Source: Centrapalus pauciflorus (taxonomy: Eukaryota; Streptophyta; Magnoliopsida; Asterales; Asteraceae). From it: a DNA stretch of 64,000 nucleotides. Of the stretch, positions 1 through 11,248 are shown piece after piece. Numbering within the stretch: the stretch's first letter is position 1; every line of letters starts with the position of its first letter. The DNA lies in NCBI GenBank assembly GCA_020465985.1, contig JAANYP010004787.1, positions 359,823 through 423,822 of the forward strand. Reading direction: 5' to 3'. The notes below the pieces were generated by a model. The model had not been told where the DNA came from and searched no databases. It worked only from the letters and a program-made list of their open reading frames with translations. The position numbers and the translations under genes are program-made.

Positions 1-2
1 TC

Positions 3-3000
3 CAGTTGCAAGTGCAGGCTGCTCAAAAACGTCGGAAGCAACGGAATGATGGCGTGCAGGTATGTACAGCAAATTCGACTGAAATGTATTTCATTAAGTG
101 GTACTCACTACACGTATATTTGTAGTGCATCTTAAAGCAGTATTAACTGTATCATTAAGAGGAAGACTCCATGGCTGTGAGGTAAAATTTACATAAAACT
201 CTCTCAACAACAAGAGCACACAAGTGGTTTAGCTTGTGACTATTGAATATGATGCATGAGGGTTCATCACTCAGATTTGATTTACTGGTGTCGAGCATGT
301 AGCTTTTGCATAATTTCAGATTGCCTCTTGTAAGTCTTCATCAGAGAATATTTATTATATAGCAGGCCTTGACATTGTTCTGTTACGATGGCTTGGATGT
401 GCTATACGTCTAGGGTATATGCCTTTTCTCAAGTGATGTTGAGAAAATGGTGCATGCAAGTATGCGTGATTTGTTCCATGAATGACCTACACTCATGGCC
501 GCACTAGCGAGTGTAGTTTATAGATTTATAACTAGGGTTTACAATTGCATGTCAGATGTATTTTTCAGGAGAATTTGGCCAAAAAGCCACAGATGGGCTT
601 GGGCCTAAATGCGAGGCCCTCAGGCGCCCTTGGACTCCCGCACGTAGGCGGCAAATAATTTCTTTGGCAATCACTAGACTCCACAAGTTAACAAGCGATG
701 ATCACTTTGTGTGGTTGATTATCGGCCACAACTGTTGCCGCTGCCCCATCTGAATGAGCTTCTGTTATGGTAGTTTAGTGGTTTGAATGTTAATTGTCGT
801 GGCTTTCTTCATATTTGAGTATTCTGTCTGATTTTAATCTGAATCCTAACTTGAACGGGAATATAGGAAAAAGTAAATAAAGAAAACTGAACTACTAGGG
901 CAGGTTCACATTCAACCTTTTTGTTTCTTCACATGCCAGGAGCTTCTACAGTTCTACCGATCTATCCTTTCTACTGTATATATGACACTGTATGTCAGAG
1001 ATTCAGAGGTGTGGAAGATAATGCTGAAAGTCAAAATGCAGCTTTTGGATTGATGAAATATGTTCAACTCTTTTTCCTCCATCTTGTATATCTTGATAAA
1101 TTAGTCTTTTACATCAATTAGGCATGGCATGGAAGGCAAAGGCAACGTGCCACCCGGCTGGAGAAGTTGAGGTTCCAAGCCTTAAAGTCAGATGACCAGG
1201 AAGCTTACATGAAAATGGTCGAGGAAAGCAAGAATGAACGATTGACGATGCTTTTAGGAAAAACAAATGATCTCCTTGTCTGTCTGGGGGCTGCTGTTCG
1301 ACGTCAAAAAGATGCCGAGCATGATGGCATTGAACCTCTGAATGGTTCAGAACTTGATTCGCCCGAGTTGTCTGCATCAAAGACCGAAACTCCTACCAAA
1401 CCGCTTGATGATGAAGATGTTGATTTTGTCGAGATTAAACTCGGTACTGGAGTTAAGACAGGGGACTTGCTGGAAGGCCAGCGGCAATATAATTCAGTTA
1501 TCCATTCAATTCAGGAGAAGGTATGATATTACATGATGATTGCCAGAGTTTCTTTCTGCAGTAACGGTGTGCTTTTTAGAAGTATGAGCTTTGTCCAAAT
1601 ATTAGATGTTAAACTCTCACCTGATATTAGCTTAATACACAATCAAATTTAAACACTACAGGTCATGGAGCAGCCATCGATGCTTCAGGGTGGGGAACTA
1701 AGACCCTACCAGCTAGAAGGGCTTCAATGGATGTTGTCGTTGTTCAACAACAATCTCAATGGAATTTTGGCTGATGAGATGGGATTGGGGAAGACGATTC
1801 AAACCATCTCCTTGATAGCGTACCTCATGGAGAAAAAGGGTGTGACTGGTCCTCACTTAATTGTGGCCCCAAAAGCAGTTTTACCAAATTGGATTAATGA
1901 ATTATCAACATGGGCTCCAAGGTATGGATATGATTATGTATGAATCCACAAATGTTTGGCGTTTAACAAGAAAAATACCAACTGATTTCCTTCTTTTGAT
2001 AGTATTAGTGCAGTTCTTTATGATGGGCGTCTCGATGAAAGGAAGGCAATGAGGGAAGAGTGTTCAGGAGAGGGAAAGTTTAATGTGCTCATCACCCACT
2101 ATGATCTTATTATGAGAGACAAAGCATTTCTGAAGAAAATTCATTGGTACTACATGATTGTGGATGAAGGTCATCGTTTGAAGAACTCAGAATGTGCTCT
2201 TGCAAAGACTCTCGTCTCAGGGTTTGCTGCCTAAAGTTCCCTTCATCGCATACAACTTGTTAATATGCTTTTAATACTGTACCCTGCAGAGTTTATTGCA
2301 TCGGTTAAACTTTTAATATAATTTTTACAGCTGTTCCTCTAAACTGAAACATTTCATGTTTAAAAACCACCCGTGTGCAGTAGAAGGATTATTATTCGTG
2401 GGTGTATGGAAATAATGTACAACCTCCCATAAACTTGATTAAATAATATTTTGCAGTTACCGGATTCGAAGAAGGCTTCTTTTAACTGGCACTCCAATAC
2501 AGAATAGTTTGCAAGAGTTGTGGGCCCTGCTTAATTTTCTGCTTCCAACCATTTTTAATTCAGTTGAAAATTTTGAGGAGTGGTTTAATGCACCATTCAC
2601 GGATAAATGCGATGTGTCCTTAACAGACGAAGAAGAGTTGTTAGTCATTCGTCGTTTGCACCATGTAGGCTTTTCGGCTCCCCTGTTTGTTTTTCTCTTA
2701 TTCCATAATCTGTTTACTTGATTTCTGTTATATAAAATTTCAGGTTATAAGGCCATTTATTTTAAGAAGAAAAAAAGATGAGGTGGAGAAGTTCCTTCCA
2801 CAGAAAACGCAAGTCATTCTAAAATGTGACATGTCAGCATGGCAGAAAGTATATTATCAGCAAGTAACAGATGTTGGGAGGGTTGGAATGGATACAGGTT
2901 AGTAAGTTTATCCCAAACTACACAGATTTTGTAACCATATATACAAGACGTTTCGTGATTTGAGCTACGTCCTTATGTCTGCAGGAACAGGTAAATCTAA

Positions 3001-4426
3001 AAGTTTGCAGAACCTGTCAATGCAGCTCAGGAAGTGTTGTAACCATCCCTACCTATTTGTTGGTGAATACAATATTTGGCGCAAGGAAGAGATTGTCAGA
3101 GCATCCGGGAAATTTGAGCTACTAGATCGTTTGTTACCTAAACTTCATCGAGCAGGGCATAGGGTTCTTCTTTTCTCACAAATGACTCGCCTCATGGACG
3201 TTCTCGAAGTTTATCTCCAACTTCACGACTTCAAATATCTCAGGCTAGATGGCTCAACAAAAACCGAGGAGAGAGGAACTTTGCTAAAACAATTTAATGC
3301 TCCGGACTCTCCGTATTTCATGTTTCTTTTAAGCACTCGTGCTGGAGGTCTTGGTCTAAATCTACAGACGGCAGATACTGTCATCATATTTGACAGTGAC
3401 TGGAATCCTCAGATGGACCAACAAGCAGAAGATCGAGCACATCGGATTGGGCAAAAAAAGGAAGTGAGGGTCTTTGTGTTGGTCAGTGTGGGTTCCATCG
3501 AAGAGGTTATTCTGGAGCGTGCAAAGCAGAAGATGGGCATTGACGCCAAAGTAATCCAGGCTGGATTGTTTAATACAACTTCTACAGGTTAGTAGGCCCT
3601 CCTGGATTTACCGGGTCCATATTCTTGCTGTCCAGAAAAAAAAAAAAAAAAAACGAGTCTGGAGTTCTTTGAATTTTAGAAATTTGGACTGTTTTACTTT
3701 TTCAAGTTAGATTTCTTTTCTGCATCTCCAGAACGAGTTCTATGTGTATGAAGTACTTATTTCTATTTAACGCGCTTAAATAAAACTAATGTTTCTTGAT
3801 TTGCTCATTTGCCAGCTCAAGATAGGAGGGAAATGCTAGAAGAGATAATGCGTAAAGGTACGAGCTCACTAGGAACTGACGTACCAAGCGAGAGAGAGAT
3901 CAATCGATTAGCGGCTAGATCAGAAGAGGAGTTCTGGCTATTTGAGAAGATGGATGATGAGAGAAGACAAAAGGAAAGATACAGGTCCCGACTTATGGAA
4001 GAACACGAGGTACCAGATTGGGCATACACTAAACCTGATAATCCAAAGGACATGAAAGGTAAAGGGTTTGATTACGAGACTGCTCATCTCTCTGGAAAAA
4101 GGCGCCGAAAAGAGGTTGTGTATGCAGATACACTTAACGAACTTCAGTGGATGAAGGCTATCGAATATGGAGACGACTACTTGAAACAAAATCCAGGCGT
4201 TGGTAATGAAGTTCACACAAGTAGCGGCGGGGAAGATAAAAAGGTGATGGAGCGAAAGAGTGCAAGTGAGGGAACTAGCGAACATGCTTCGGGATCAAAT
4301 TTAAAGAGGTCGAGATCTCCAAAGAATGAATATGTTGTCGATGATAGCGGAAGCAGTTATTATGGGGAAATGCTGACTTGGAGGGCGCATAAGAGGAGAT
4401 CGAACCGTCATCGACGTGCCATATAA
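3..4426 (+). CDS. CHR12: SNF2-family chromatin-remodelling ATPase, CHR12/CHR23 (MINU) type, 5' partial
   Basis: ATP-dependent nucleosome remodeler of the SWI/SNF (Snf2) subfamily, expected in the nucleus. Exons read from splice sites and frame: 3-59, 1122-1520, 1662-1921, 2003-2221, 2457-2664, 2744-2897, 2985-3587, 3816-4426, all with GT-AG introns and matching phases; the gene continues upstream of the window. Visible in order: a basic HSA-like end (AWHGRQRQRATRLEKLR), the block LLEGQRQYNSVIHSIQEK, Walker A DEMGLGKT near 1773, Walker B-type VDEGHRLKN, LLLTGTPIQNSLQELW, FILRRKKDEVEKFLP, LRKCCNHPYLF, helicase C motifs LFSQMTRLMDVLE, STRAGGLGLNLQ and QAEDRAHRIGQKKEVRV, then a conserved tail (TAQDRREMLEEIMRKG). 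The extreme C-terminus is lysine/arginine-rich and diverged. No bromodomain is visible, which with the tail favours CHR12/CHR23 over BRM or SYD. The first intron exceeds 1 kb. I see no frame break; the assignment is by remembered family sequence. Confidence 0.95.
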
Positions 4427-4891
4427 CTTGGTTATTGCCAACAGTGACTGGAATTGTAGCAACAAATATCGTTTGTTTTCGTGAGATTGTCCAAATCCTT
4501 GTCTTTATTTTTTTTTTTTTTAAAAAAAAAAGAAGGTTCAAATATCTTCCTCAAAACGCATTCTGAAAATTGAGTTTTTGGTATTTAGTGAATAAGATTA
4601 CATATAAAATTAAAAAATATAATTGAAAATTGGTGGGAGTTTAATGAGGCGAAAGGTTTTGGTTTGAAAGATGGAGTAGCAGCATATATGGCGTTTAAAG
4701 CACGTGCCCTGCTACAGTTCCATGTGAGAGAGAGATTTGACCAAAAGCCAAAAACCTTTTGTAAATAGCGGGATTCCGTCCTTTACTTTTTAGCTTGCGA
4801 AAGTGAAGTCGTACTTTTAATTATAATAGCATGCAATCGAACAAACACTTTTCATTGACAACAAACTACTACTCATCTGCCTCTGGACACA
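4427..4891 (+). other. 3' flank of the remodeler gene
   Basis: AT-rich sequence after the stop codon, with a T/A homopolymer block around 4505-4530. It presumably holds the 3' UTR and polyadenylation site of the SNF2 gene. I see no further gene. Confidence 0.5.
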
Positions 4892-5381
4892 TAGTGGCGG
4901 ATTTAGAGTATAAAGAGTGGTGTCACTCGACACCGATAAATTTTAAAAATACTGAATTACGTATGTATAAAAAATCCGAGTAACGCCTATGATTTTTTTT
5001 GGGTGACACCTACGAAAAATTTATGAACTTATAATATACAAATCTAATTTATATTTGTTGTTTTATCACTCAAATATATTGAAATATTACTAAGTTTTGA
5101 ACATAAAATTTTTTTTCTTTAAAGAAACCCAATAGAATGTATGAAAAATCGGTCAATTAAGTATTATTATATTAGCCCAAAAGACTTTTAAAAAAACCCA
5201 AAAAAATTAGTCCATACATTGTAATATGTATTTTTTTTAATTAGAAAAATATTGTTAATTGTTAATTTTATGTTGACAATCCGTTTCGGTAACCCGATCC
5301 ATCTTAAAATATATTTCGAAAATATAAGTTAATACTTAGTTTAAAAGGTGACACCGATAAAAAATTCATGGATCCGCCCTG
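4892..5381. mobile_element. hAT-type MITE (490 bp)
   Basis: The left end reads TAGTGGCGGATTTAG and the reverse complement of the right end CAGGGCGGATCCATG, an imperfect terminal inverted repeat. It is flanked on both sides by the 8-bp duplication TGGACACA (4884-4891 and 5382-5389). The CAGxGGCGGAT-like terminus and 8-bp duplication are hAT hallmarks. There is no coding capacity, and the internal sequence repeats a GTGACACC..GATAAA theme. Confidence 0.82.
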
Positions 5382-7691
5382 TGGACACACCTACCTTATG
5401 ACTCCATTGCATTTCTAATATTCAGACTACAATCAACCTTAAATTCAACCTAAATTTTTTATATCCAATAGTAATTTTCTACACCAAATAATCACAACTC
5501 ACAAAAATCTCACTTCCAAACGATGAAACAACTTAGGCCTTGAATGGAATTTGAAAGAATCAAAATTCATTTATAGTGTGTTTGAACTATTGGATTATGA
5601 AAATAATGAATAACATCTTATTTACATTCCATCAAATTTTATGGATCAAGGAATTCATCATTCCTAACCTTTTTATAATGAAATTAAGATTCCTACTATT
5701 GCACAACTCATATTTTTGCCAACCTTAAACATCAATTTATAACTCAACCATAAACATAATGTATATACGATAAATTCAATTTCAATTCATTCAAATTCCA
5801 CTCTGCGATAAACGGGCCTTTAGGTGCATTTTTTGTACCATGAAATAGAATTTATGTTAAACTCAATTTTCTTTTCATAAATAATGAAAGAAAAAATATT
5901 AAGTTCTTTATCTCTTTTCATATATATTTTTTATTCTTTTCATGTTTGTAGAAAAAAAAAAGAAATAAAATTTATATTGAATTTAATTCTCTAGTCCTCT
6001 CATTGAAAATCCTATTGTTACATAACAAAAAAACTTATAAACGTCATGTGCTACTATTACATTCCATTCCATCGTACCAAACACCCTATTAATAAAACCA
6101 AAAATCCCGATAAAATGTCCACCCAAACTCGCCAAATTGGGATACAACTGAATTCTTTATTTGAGATGATTACGATAATTACTAAATTAGTCCATTCATA
6201 AAGATTCATGAAAAAGTATAATTATTAAAATATACCAAAATATGTAGTTATTTAATGACATTTTTTCGTATATTTAAGCTAGGATAGGAAGTACCATCTT
6301 TTTGAAGTCACTTAAAACATTGACAGTAGTGAAGTATCAAGCACAAAAGATAAAATAATAAATATAATGAGTAATTATTTGATTTCCATTTTTAACCAAA
6401 CTATGAATGCCTCTATGGGGGAAAAAAAAAACTAGTTTGGAACCATTGAAAACAAGTTACACGTTAACTATCAGAAATGGTTAATTTTATATGTGCATCC
6501 CTTATTGTTAATCATACATTTCTTCTTAATGTGAAATAGGACCGGCCTGAGCAATGTCAACACAGACAACCATCCAAGTCCCATTAATCAAAAGGTCTCA
6601 ACCTTAAAAATCTATTATATACTTAGATCTATTAACGATTAAACAAGATTATTGACTCGCAAAGTTTTTAGTTTTTAACATTATAATATTATAAGACTTT
6701 GTTGTTACTTTATCATTTTTATTTGAATTTTACTTATTTCGGATATGCATATATATTTATAGAGCTCCCTTTTAGTTTTTGTCCGGGATCCCGAAAATGA
6801 TTGCACCGGTCTTGATATGAAAAAATGATTAAGTTTAATAATTGAGTTTCACATCATTAACAAAAATTGTGAGCGTGGATGTATGATTAATAAAAAATTT
6901 AATGTAAGGAGATGCATGTATAACAATATCCTAAGAAATTAAGAGATGATTTGTACACAATGCGTTTTTATTATACACAATAATTTTATCTAAAATGATA
7001 ATTTTATTCTTACTTTTGAAAGCGAAAGACAAACATGATAAAAATATGAATAATGATAAAATAATCATTTTAGTTAAAGTTGTTGTATATTATAGAGTTT
7101 TTCAGGAAAAGAATGGGAATAATATAAGTTATTAAATGGAAAGGTGGATTGTTTGTTAATTAGTAAAGTAATTAATAGGGGCAAGCACAAGTACAAATAG
7201 ACAGTGAGTCACTCACTGGTCATCGTAAATCTAGCAGTCGCACATGGAACGTGGCCCTCCTCTCCTCATTCAATTATTTCCTCATTATTAACTTACAAAA
7301 TTAGCATCATTCAATTATAATCTTATCTTATTATATTTAATTAATAATTAATTCTCCTCGATCATCAATATCAATATCAATGTCAAAGTCAATTTTTTTT
7401 TTAATTAAATAATATCATTATTTACCCGTATATAATTAATTACTACTATTGTTACCAGCTCACCACCTGTTTCTCAACCCAAACCAATAAGCTTTTGAGC
7501 TACTTAATAACTTAACTTTTTATCAACCAATAAAAAACTGAAGACTCAATAAATAAATCATCTAATTAGTTTTTTAAAATATTCATTTGTACAATTTTAA
7601 ATTTTAAAATATGTAATACTTTAAAGTTTATCAAAATAATGATAAAACTAAAAGTTAGAAATTGAAATTGAATGCTATAATAAAAATTTTT
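5382..7691. other. Gene-free AT-rich spacer with MITE remnant
   Basis: No credible gene. At 5535-5822 the two ends (AGGCCTTGAATGGAATTTGAA, and the inverse of TTCAAATTCCACTCTGCG..GGGCC) suggest a diverged hAT-like MITE, but no clean target duplication is visible. The rest is AT-rich with long A and T runs. Confidence 0.5.
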
Positions 7692-7808
7692 TATGGGAAA
7701 TTATAATCTTCGCCCATGTAGTTATATACAAAATATGATTATCATCCTTTTCGTATCGAAATTACAATTTCAGTAATTATGATTACCTTTTTGTTATAAT
7801 TTTGGTAG

Positions 7809-7866
<58 letters not shown>

Positions 7867-8146
7867 GTTATTGTTAATCAAAATTTTATAATAAATAATA
7901 AAAATAGAACAAAGTAAAGAAATTATTGTTATATATTTCTTCATTTAAATAATAATAATAAAAGAAAAATTATTAATTTAGTTAAATTGTAATAATATGA
8001 AAAAGTGTAATTAGTTAGGGACCAAAATTCAAAAAATGACCAAAAGACCAAAAACATAATAAAATGACAACTATATGTATTGAAATTGTAATTTCGATGT
8101 GAAAAGAATGGTAACCACAATTTGACCACATTGTAATTTACCCTTA
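7692..8146. mobile_element. MITE-like inverted repeat carrying a (TA)n block
   Basis: The left part (GGGAAATTATAATCTTCG... ATCGAAATTACAATTT) is matched in inverted orientation by the right part (AAATTGTAATTTCGATGTG... GTAATTTACCC). A (TA)n microsatellite at about 7811-7864 lies inside. A one-ended relative occurs at 57125. Superfamily not determined and no convincing target duplication seen. Confidence 0.55.
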
Positions 8147-8363
8147 TTTTTATGAAGTAGTGTAGGGTGTTATTTTAGCAGAAAAACGCATACAACTCTA
8201 TGTTTATGGAATATAAGGAAACGTAAGATTTAACATTTATTTGTATGCAAGTCATACTCATCATACCAAATCCAAAATCAAAATAATGAGAAATTTAATA
8301 CAAGTAATTTCTATAATGGAAATAAACTCATTTTATTAGAGTTTTACATTTTTCATTTTTGAG

Positions 8364-8439
8364 TAGTAACAATAAATAAAAATAAAAATTAGCGATGGAT
8401 CTAGTAACAATAAATAAAAATAAAAATTAGCGATGACAG
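8364..8439. repeat. 38-bp tandem duplication
   Basis: The unit beginning TAGTAACAATAAATAAAAA and ending TTAGCGATG appears twice in a row, at 8364 and 8402, with almost no difference. It lies about 100 bp past the stop codon of the BKI1-like gene, perhaps in its 3' UTR or flank. Confidence 0.8.
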
Positions 8440-8534
8440 AAGAAGCTGAAGGTCTGTTAAAACTAAAAGAGTTGTTTGTACCTTACGCAAGGTAGGTTGT
8501 ACCCTTTGACTGTTATGGGATGATTCATTCAATT

Positions 8535-9479
8535 CTAGGTGTTGTGTGTCATGGAATTCTTGCAATGCGCTATCGCCCCTTGAATCGCGCTCTGCAGCTC
8601 CTCCATTGATGACGAATTGCTCGAGTACATTCCGCTTCCACTGCCTCTCACCACACTGTTACGGCATAGGATCCCGGAGTGACTAGGGGACGACCTCATC
8701 GACGATGGGCAGCTCGATACGCAGCTTCTCCTTCTCGGGTACCGGAGATTGCCCGAAAACGAATGAGAGATGACGACGTTTTCCGTTTTAGGAGGAGGAG
8801 CCATTTTCTGAACGTGAAAAGCTTGAGCCTGCCTAGGTGATAGCTTTTCATACAATGGCTTTGCTTTCTTCAGATACTTTCTTATCACTTCTTTGGCCGT
8901 CACGCTCATTCGTTTAACGGAAGATCCGGTGATGATATCTGGGTCAACACCACCAACACGAGTGGCGGTTGTGTTGGTGGGAGGAGGTTTGGTTTCCTTG
9001 CGGAAGACAGATGAGAATCTAGATAGGGAGAAGTACCTGTTGGGCTTTTTATGGGTGGGTGTGGGGGTGGTGGTGGTGGTGTTAGAAGAAGGAGGGAATA
9101 ATTTGGTATGAAGGTGAAGATCGTCGTCAGTGACGGAGCTGGGACGTGAGGAATCGCATCCGTCGGTGGAGAAGGAGGAGTGAGAGTCAGAGGAATGGCG
9201 GGCGGTGGTGGCGGAGGAGGAGGAGGTGGAAGAAGAGGAGAGGAGGAGGGTGCGTACCATGGAGATGCGAGGGGAGAGGTGGAGGGGGAGGAGTTGGCCT
9301 TTGTAGAAGAGGTCGTCGGCGGGGCAGAGATTGGTGGATTTGAGAGGAGAGAGGGAGATGGTGAATTCGAATTCAGAGGAAGAGGAAGAGTGGGTTGGGG
9401 AGGATGGAAGGGTTTGTGATCTGAAGGTTTTAGCAGATTTATGATGAAGATGATGGCGATGGTGATGATGATGACCCAT
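8535..9479 (-). CDS. BKI1: BRI1 kinase inhibitor 1-like protein (BKI1/MAKR family)
   Basis: Single-exon 314-residue protein. In Arabidopsis BKI1 sits on the plasma membrane, holds the brassinosteroid receptor BRI1 inactive, and is released by tyrosine phosphorylation. Seen here: a histidine-rich N-terminus (residues 3-13), FEFTISLSP (37-45), ADDLFYKGQLLPLHLSPR (54-71), a long serine/threonine-rich linker, the basic stretches KKPNRYFSLSRFSSVFRK (144-161) and VIRKYLKKAKPLYEKLS (198-214) that fit the lysine/arginine-rich membrane-targeting region with its phosphorylated tyrosine, and a C-terminal block SMEELQSAIQGAIAHCKNS (291-309) that fits the BRI1-binding motif. Length is close to the roughly 340 residues of Arabidopsis BKI1. 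The ATG at 9477-9479 is the first in frame. Poly-Ser and poly-Thr runs are longer than I would expect. A closely related MAKR protein is the main alternative. Confidence 0.9.
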   Translation of the reverse strand: MGHHHHHRHHLHHKSAKTFRSQTLPSSPTHSSSSSEFEFTISLSPLKSTNLCPADDLFYKGQLLPLHLSPRISMVRTLLLSSSSTSSSSATTARHSSDSHSSFSTDGCDSSRPSSVTDDDLHLHTKLFPPSSNTTTTTPTPTHKKPNRYFSLSRFSSVFRKETKPPPTNTTATRVGGVDPDIITGSSVKRMSVTAKEVIRKYLKKAKPLYEKLSPRQAQAFHVQKMAPPPKTENVVISHSFSGNLRYPRRRSCVSSCPSSMRSSPSHSGILCRNSVVRGSGSGMYSSNSSSMEELQSAIQGAIAHCKNSMTHNT

Positions 9480-10542
9480 TTGAAAAGGATGAAGAAAGAA
9501 TGCTACATTTGATTAAGATTAGATCTGTGGGGAACGAAAATGGTGAATGAGAGATGAGAGGCTTCCTCTGTCTTCCTTAACTTTTTTTCACTACTTGTTT
9601 TTAATATTTTTTTAGGCAACCTATTTATTTATAAAGATATTCTTTAACATTTAAACCCAATGGGCCAAAACCAGATTCATATATAAATATATAATATATA
9701 GGTCTAAAATTGATGTAAATTAAATGGTTGTTTTTTTTATTATATTTATTATTTAAATAATATATAGAAAAAAGACAAAATAATTCATAATTGAGTTTAT
9801 TAATTAATGCCTGTGGTATATCTTGAATTATTTATTTTTTATTTGGGGTTACAACTTACAAAGGTTTGTATTTTAACTTTCAAAGTAAGTTAGTTATAGA
9901 TTGAAGTTTGTTTATCAATATGATTTGTTAAGATTTCGATGAAATTTTAACAATAGTGGTGTTTGTATTCTTGTCACAAACAGTTTGTTATTCCCATTGA
10001 AATTTAGTAAAAACTATTTTTATTTTAGACAGAAACTTCAAAACAGATGCATCTTTAAAGTTTATAATTTCCCCGTAATTGTTTATTAAAAGTTGGGCCC
10101 CATAATATGAAGTTGGGCCACTTTGTAATATATCTATATATAGTATTTGAAAGATAGAAATCGTACCTCTCTAATCCTATCCAAAACAAGAATGATACAT
10201 TGATATTACTTGTCCAAAATGCCCCTTTGAGTAAGGGGTCCTGATATCTGGAATTCTGAATAAGAGCAGTTCAATTATTATTATAATTCTTATAAGCCTT
10301 GAAAGTAAAAAAAAAATTGTTACAGGTTACATCGACTACTTTCATAACATATGGCCGATTGGCCGCTGCTTCAAAACTTTATCATAAACATTTCTACCAC
10401 TGCATACACATGTTTAAACGTCACATGATAAAATTTGTAAATTGCATTCAACCCATTAAAAAAGATAGACATTAATATCACCCTAGCGATCATGGATCTT
10501 ATAACCTTTATCGTGTAGCTGCACAAACCTTCTGCAACTTCA

Positions 10543-10546
<4 letters not shown>
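9480..10546. other. Upstream flank of the BKI1-like gene, no gene seen
   Basis: Contains the presumed 5' leader and promoter of the minus-strand BKI1-like gene, then AT-rich spacer. I see no coding region or clear transposon end. Confidence 0.5.

Positions 10547-10620
<74 letters not shown>
10547..10620. repeat. (TA)n microsatellite flanking the fold-back element
   Basis: An uninterrupted TA dinucleotide run abuts the left arm of the fold-back element; a shorter run of the same kind (about 14066-14090) abuts its right arm. Confidence 0.95.
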
Positions 10621-10622
<2 letters not shown>

Positions 10623-10630
10623 TATAGAGA

Positions 10631-11248
10631 GAGAGGTTCTTTTAAGAACCTTAAAGATGGTGAGAACCTAGGAACCTTTTAGAGCCCTTGGATCAAAAGG
10701 GTATTTTTGGAATAAAAAATATTATCTTTCTCTCTCCACATTTTTCATTATATGCCTCTCTTTTTTTCACCTTCTCTCACTTACTTTTTTTTTCATTTTC
10801 ATTTTCTATTTCTTTCATTAGAATTGATTTTAATATTAAAAAAACTTTTTTTATAAAAAAAATAAATTTTTTTCTATATAAAAAATTATTTAATTGCTAA
10901 AAATTTAATGTATTCTATATAGAAATATTATATGTCTATATAGAATGTTATATAATTCTATATCTTTTTATGTAGATTAACATTACTATTCATAATCTAT
11001 GTAGAATGTTATGTTTCTTATATATTTCATATATTTTTATGTTTATTATACAAATCTATATCTTTTTTGTAGATTACCATTACTATTCATTGTGTTTTTG
11101 GTATATTTTATATCAGTTGCATACCAAGTGTTCGATAAAATATCTAAATGAAATCTTATTTTTTTTTTGTTTCAATGTGTTTTTGATATATTTTATCATT
11201 TAATCTACGTAGAATATATGATACTTGACATTCTACACGACATTCTAC
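10631..11248 (+). repeat. Left arm of fold-back element
   Basis: About 618 bp that reappear in reverse complement at 13448-14063. The match runs from GAGAGGTTCT at the outside to TAGAATGTCGTG (seen on the other strand) at the inside. Open reading frames here mirror ones on the minus strand in the right arm and are not genes. Confidence 0.9.

Noticed and set aside
556..1121. Possible extra exons between the first and second visible exons of the SNF2 gene
   Set aside because: The protein is continuous across the 60-1121 intron (GVQ then AWHGRQ) as in the family, with matching phase, so no exon is needed.
9146..9419. Arginine- and glycine-rich open frames on the plus strand
   Set aside because: Antisense shadows of the serine/threonine-rich part of the BKI1-like gene.
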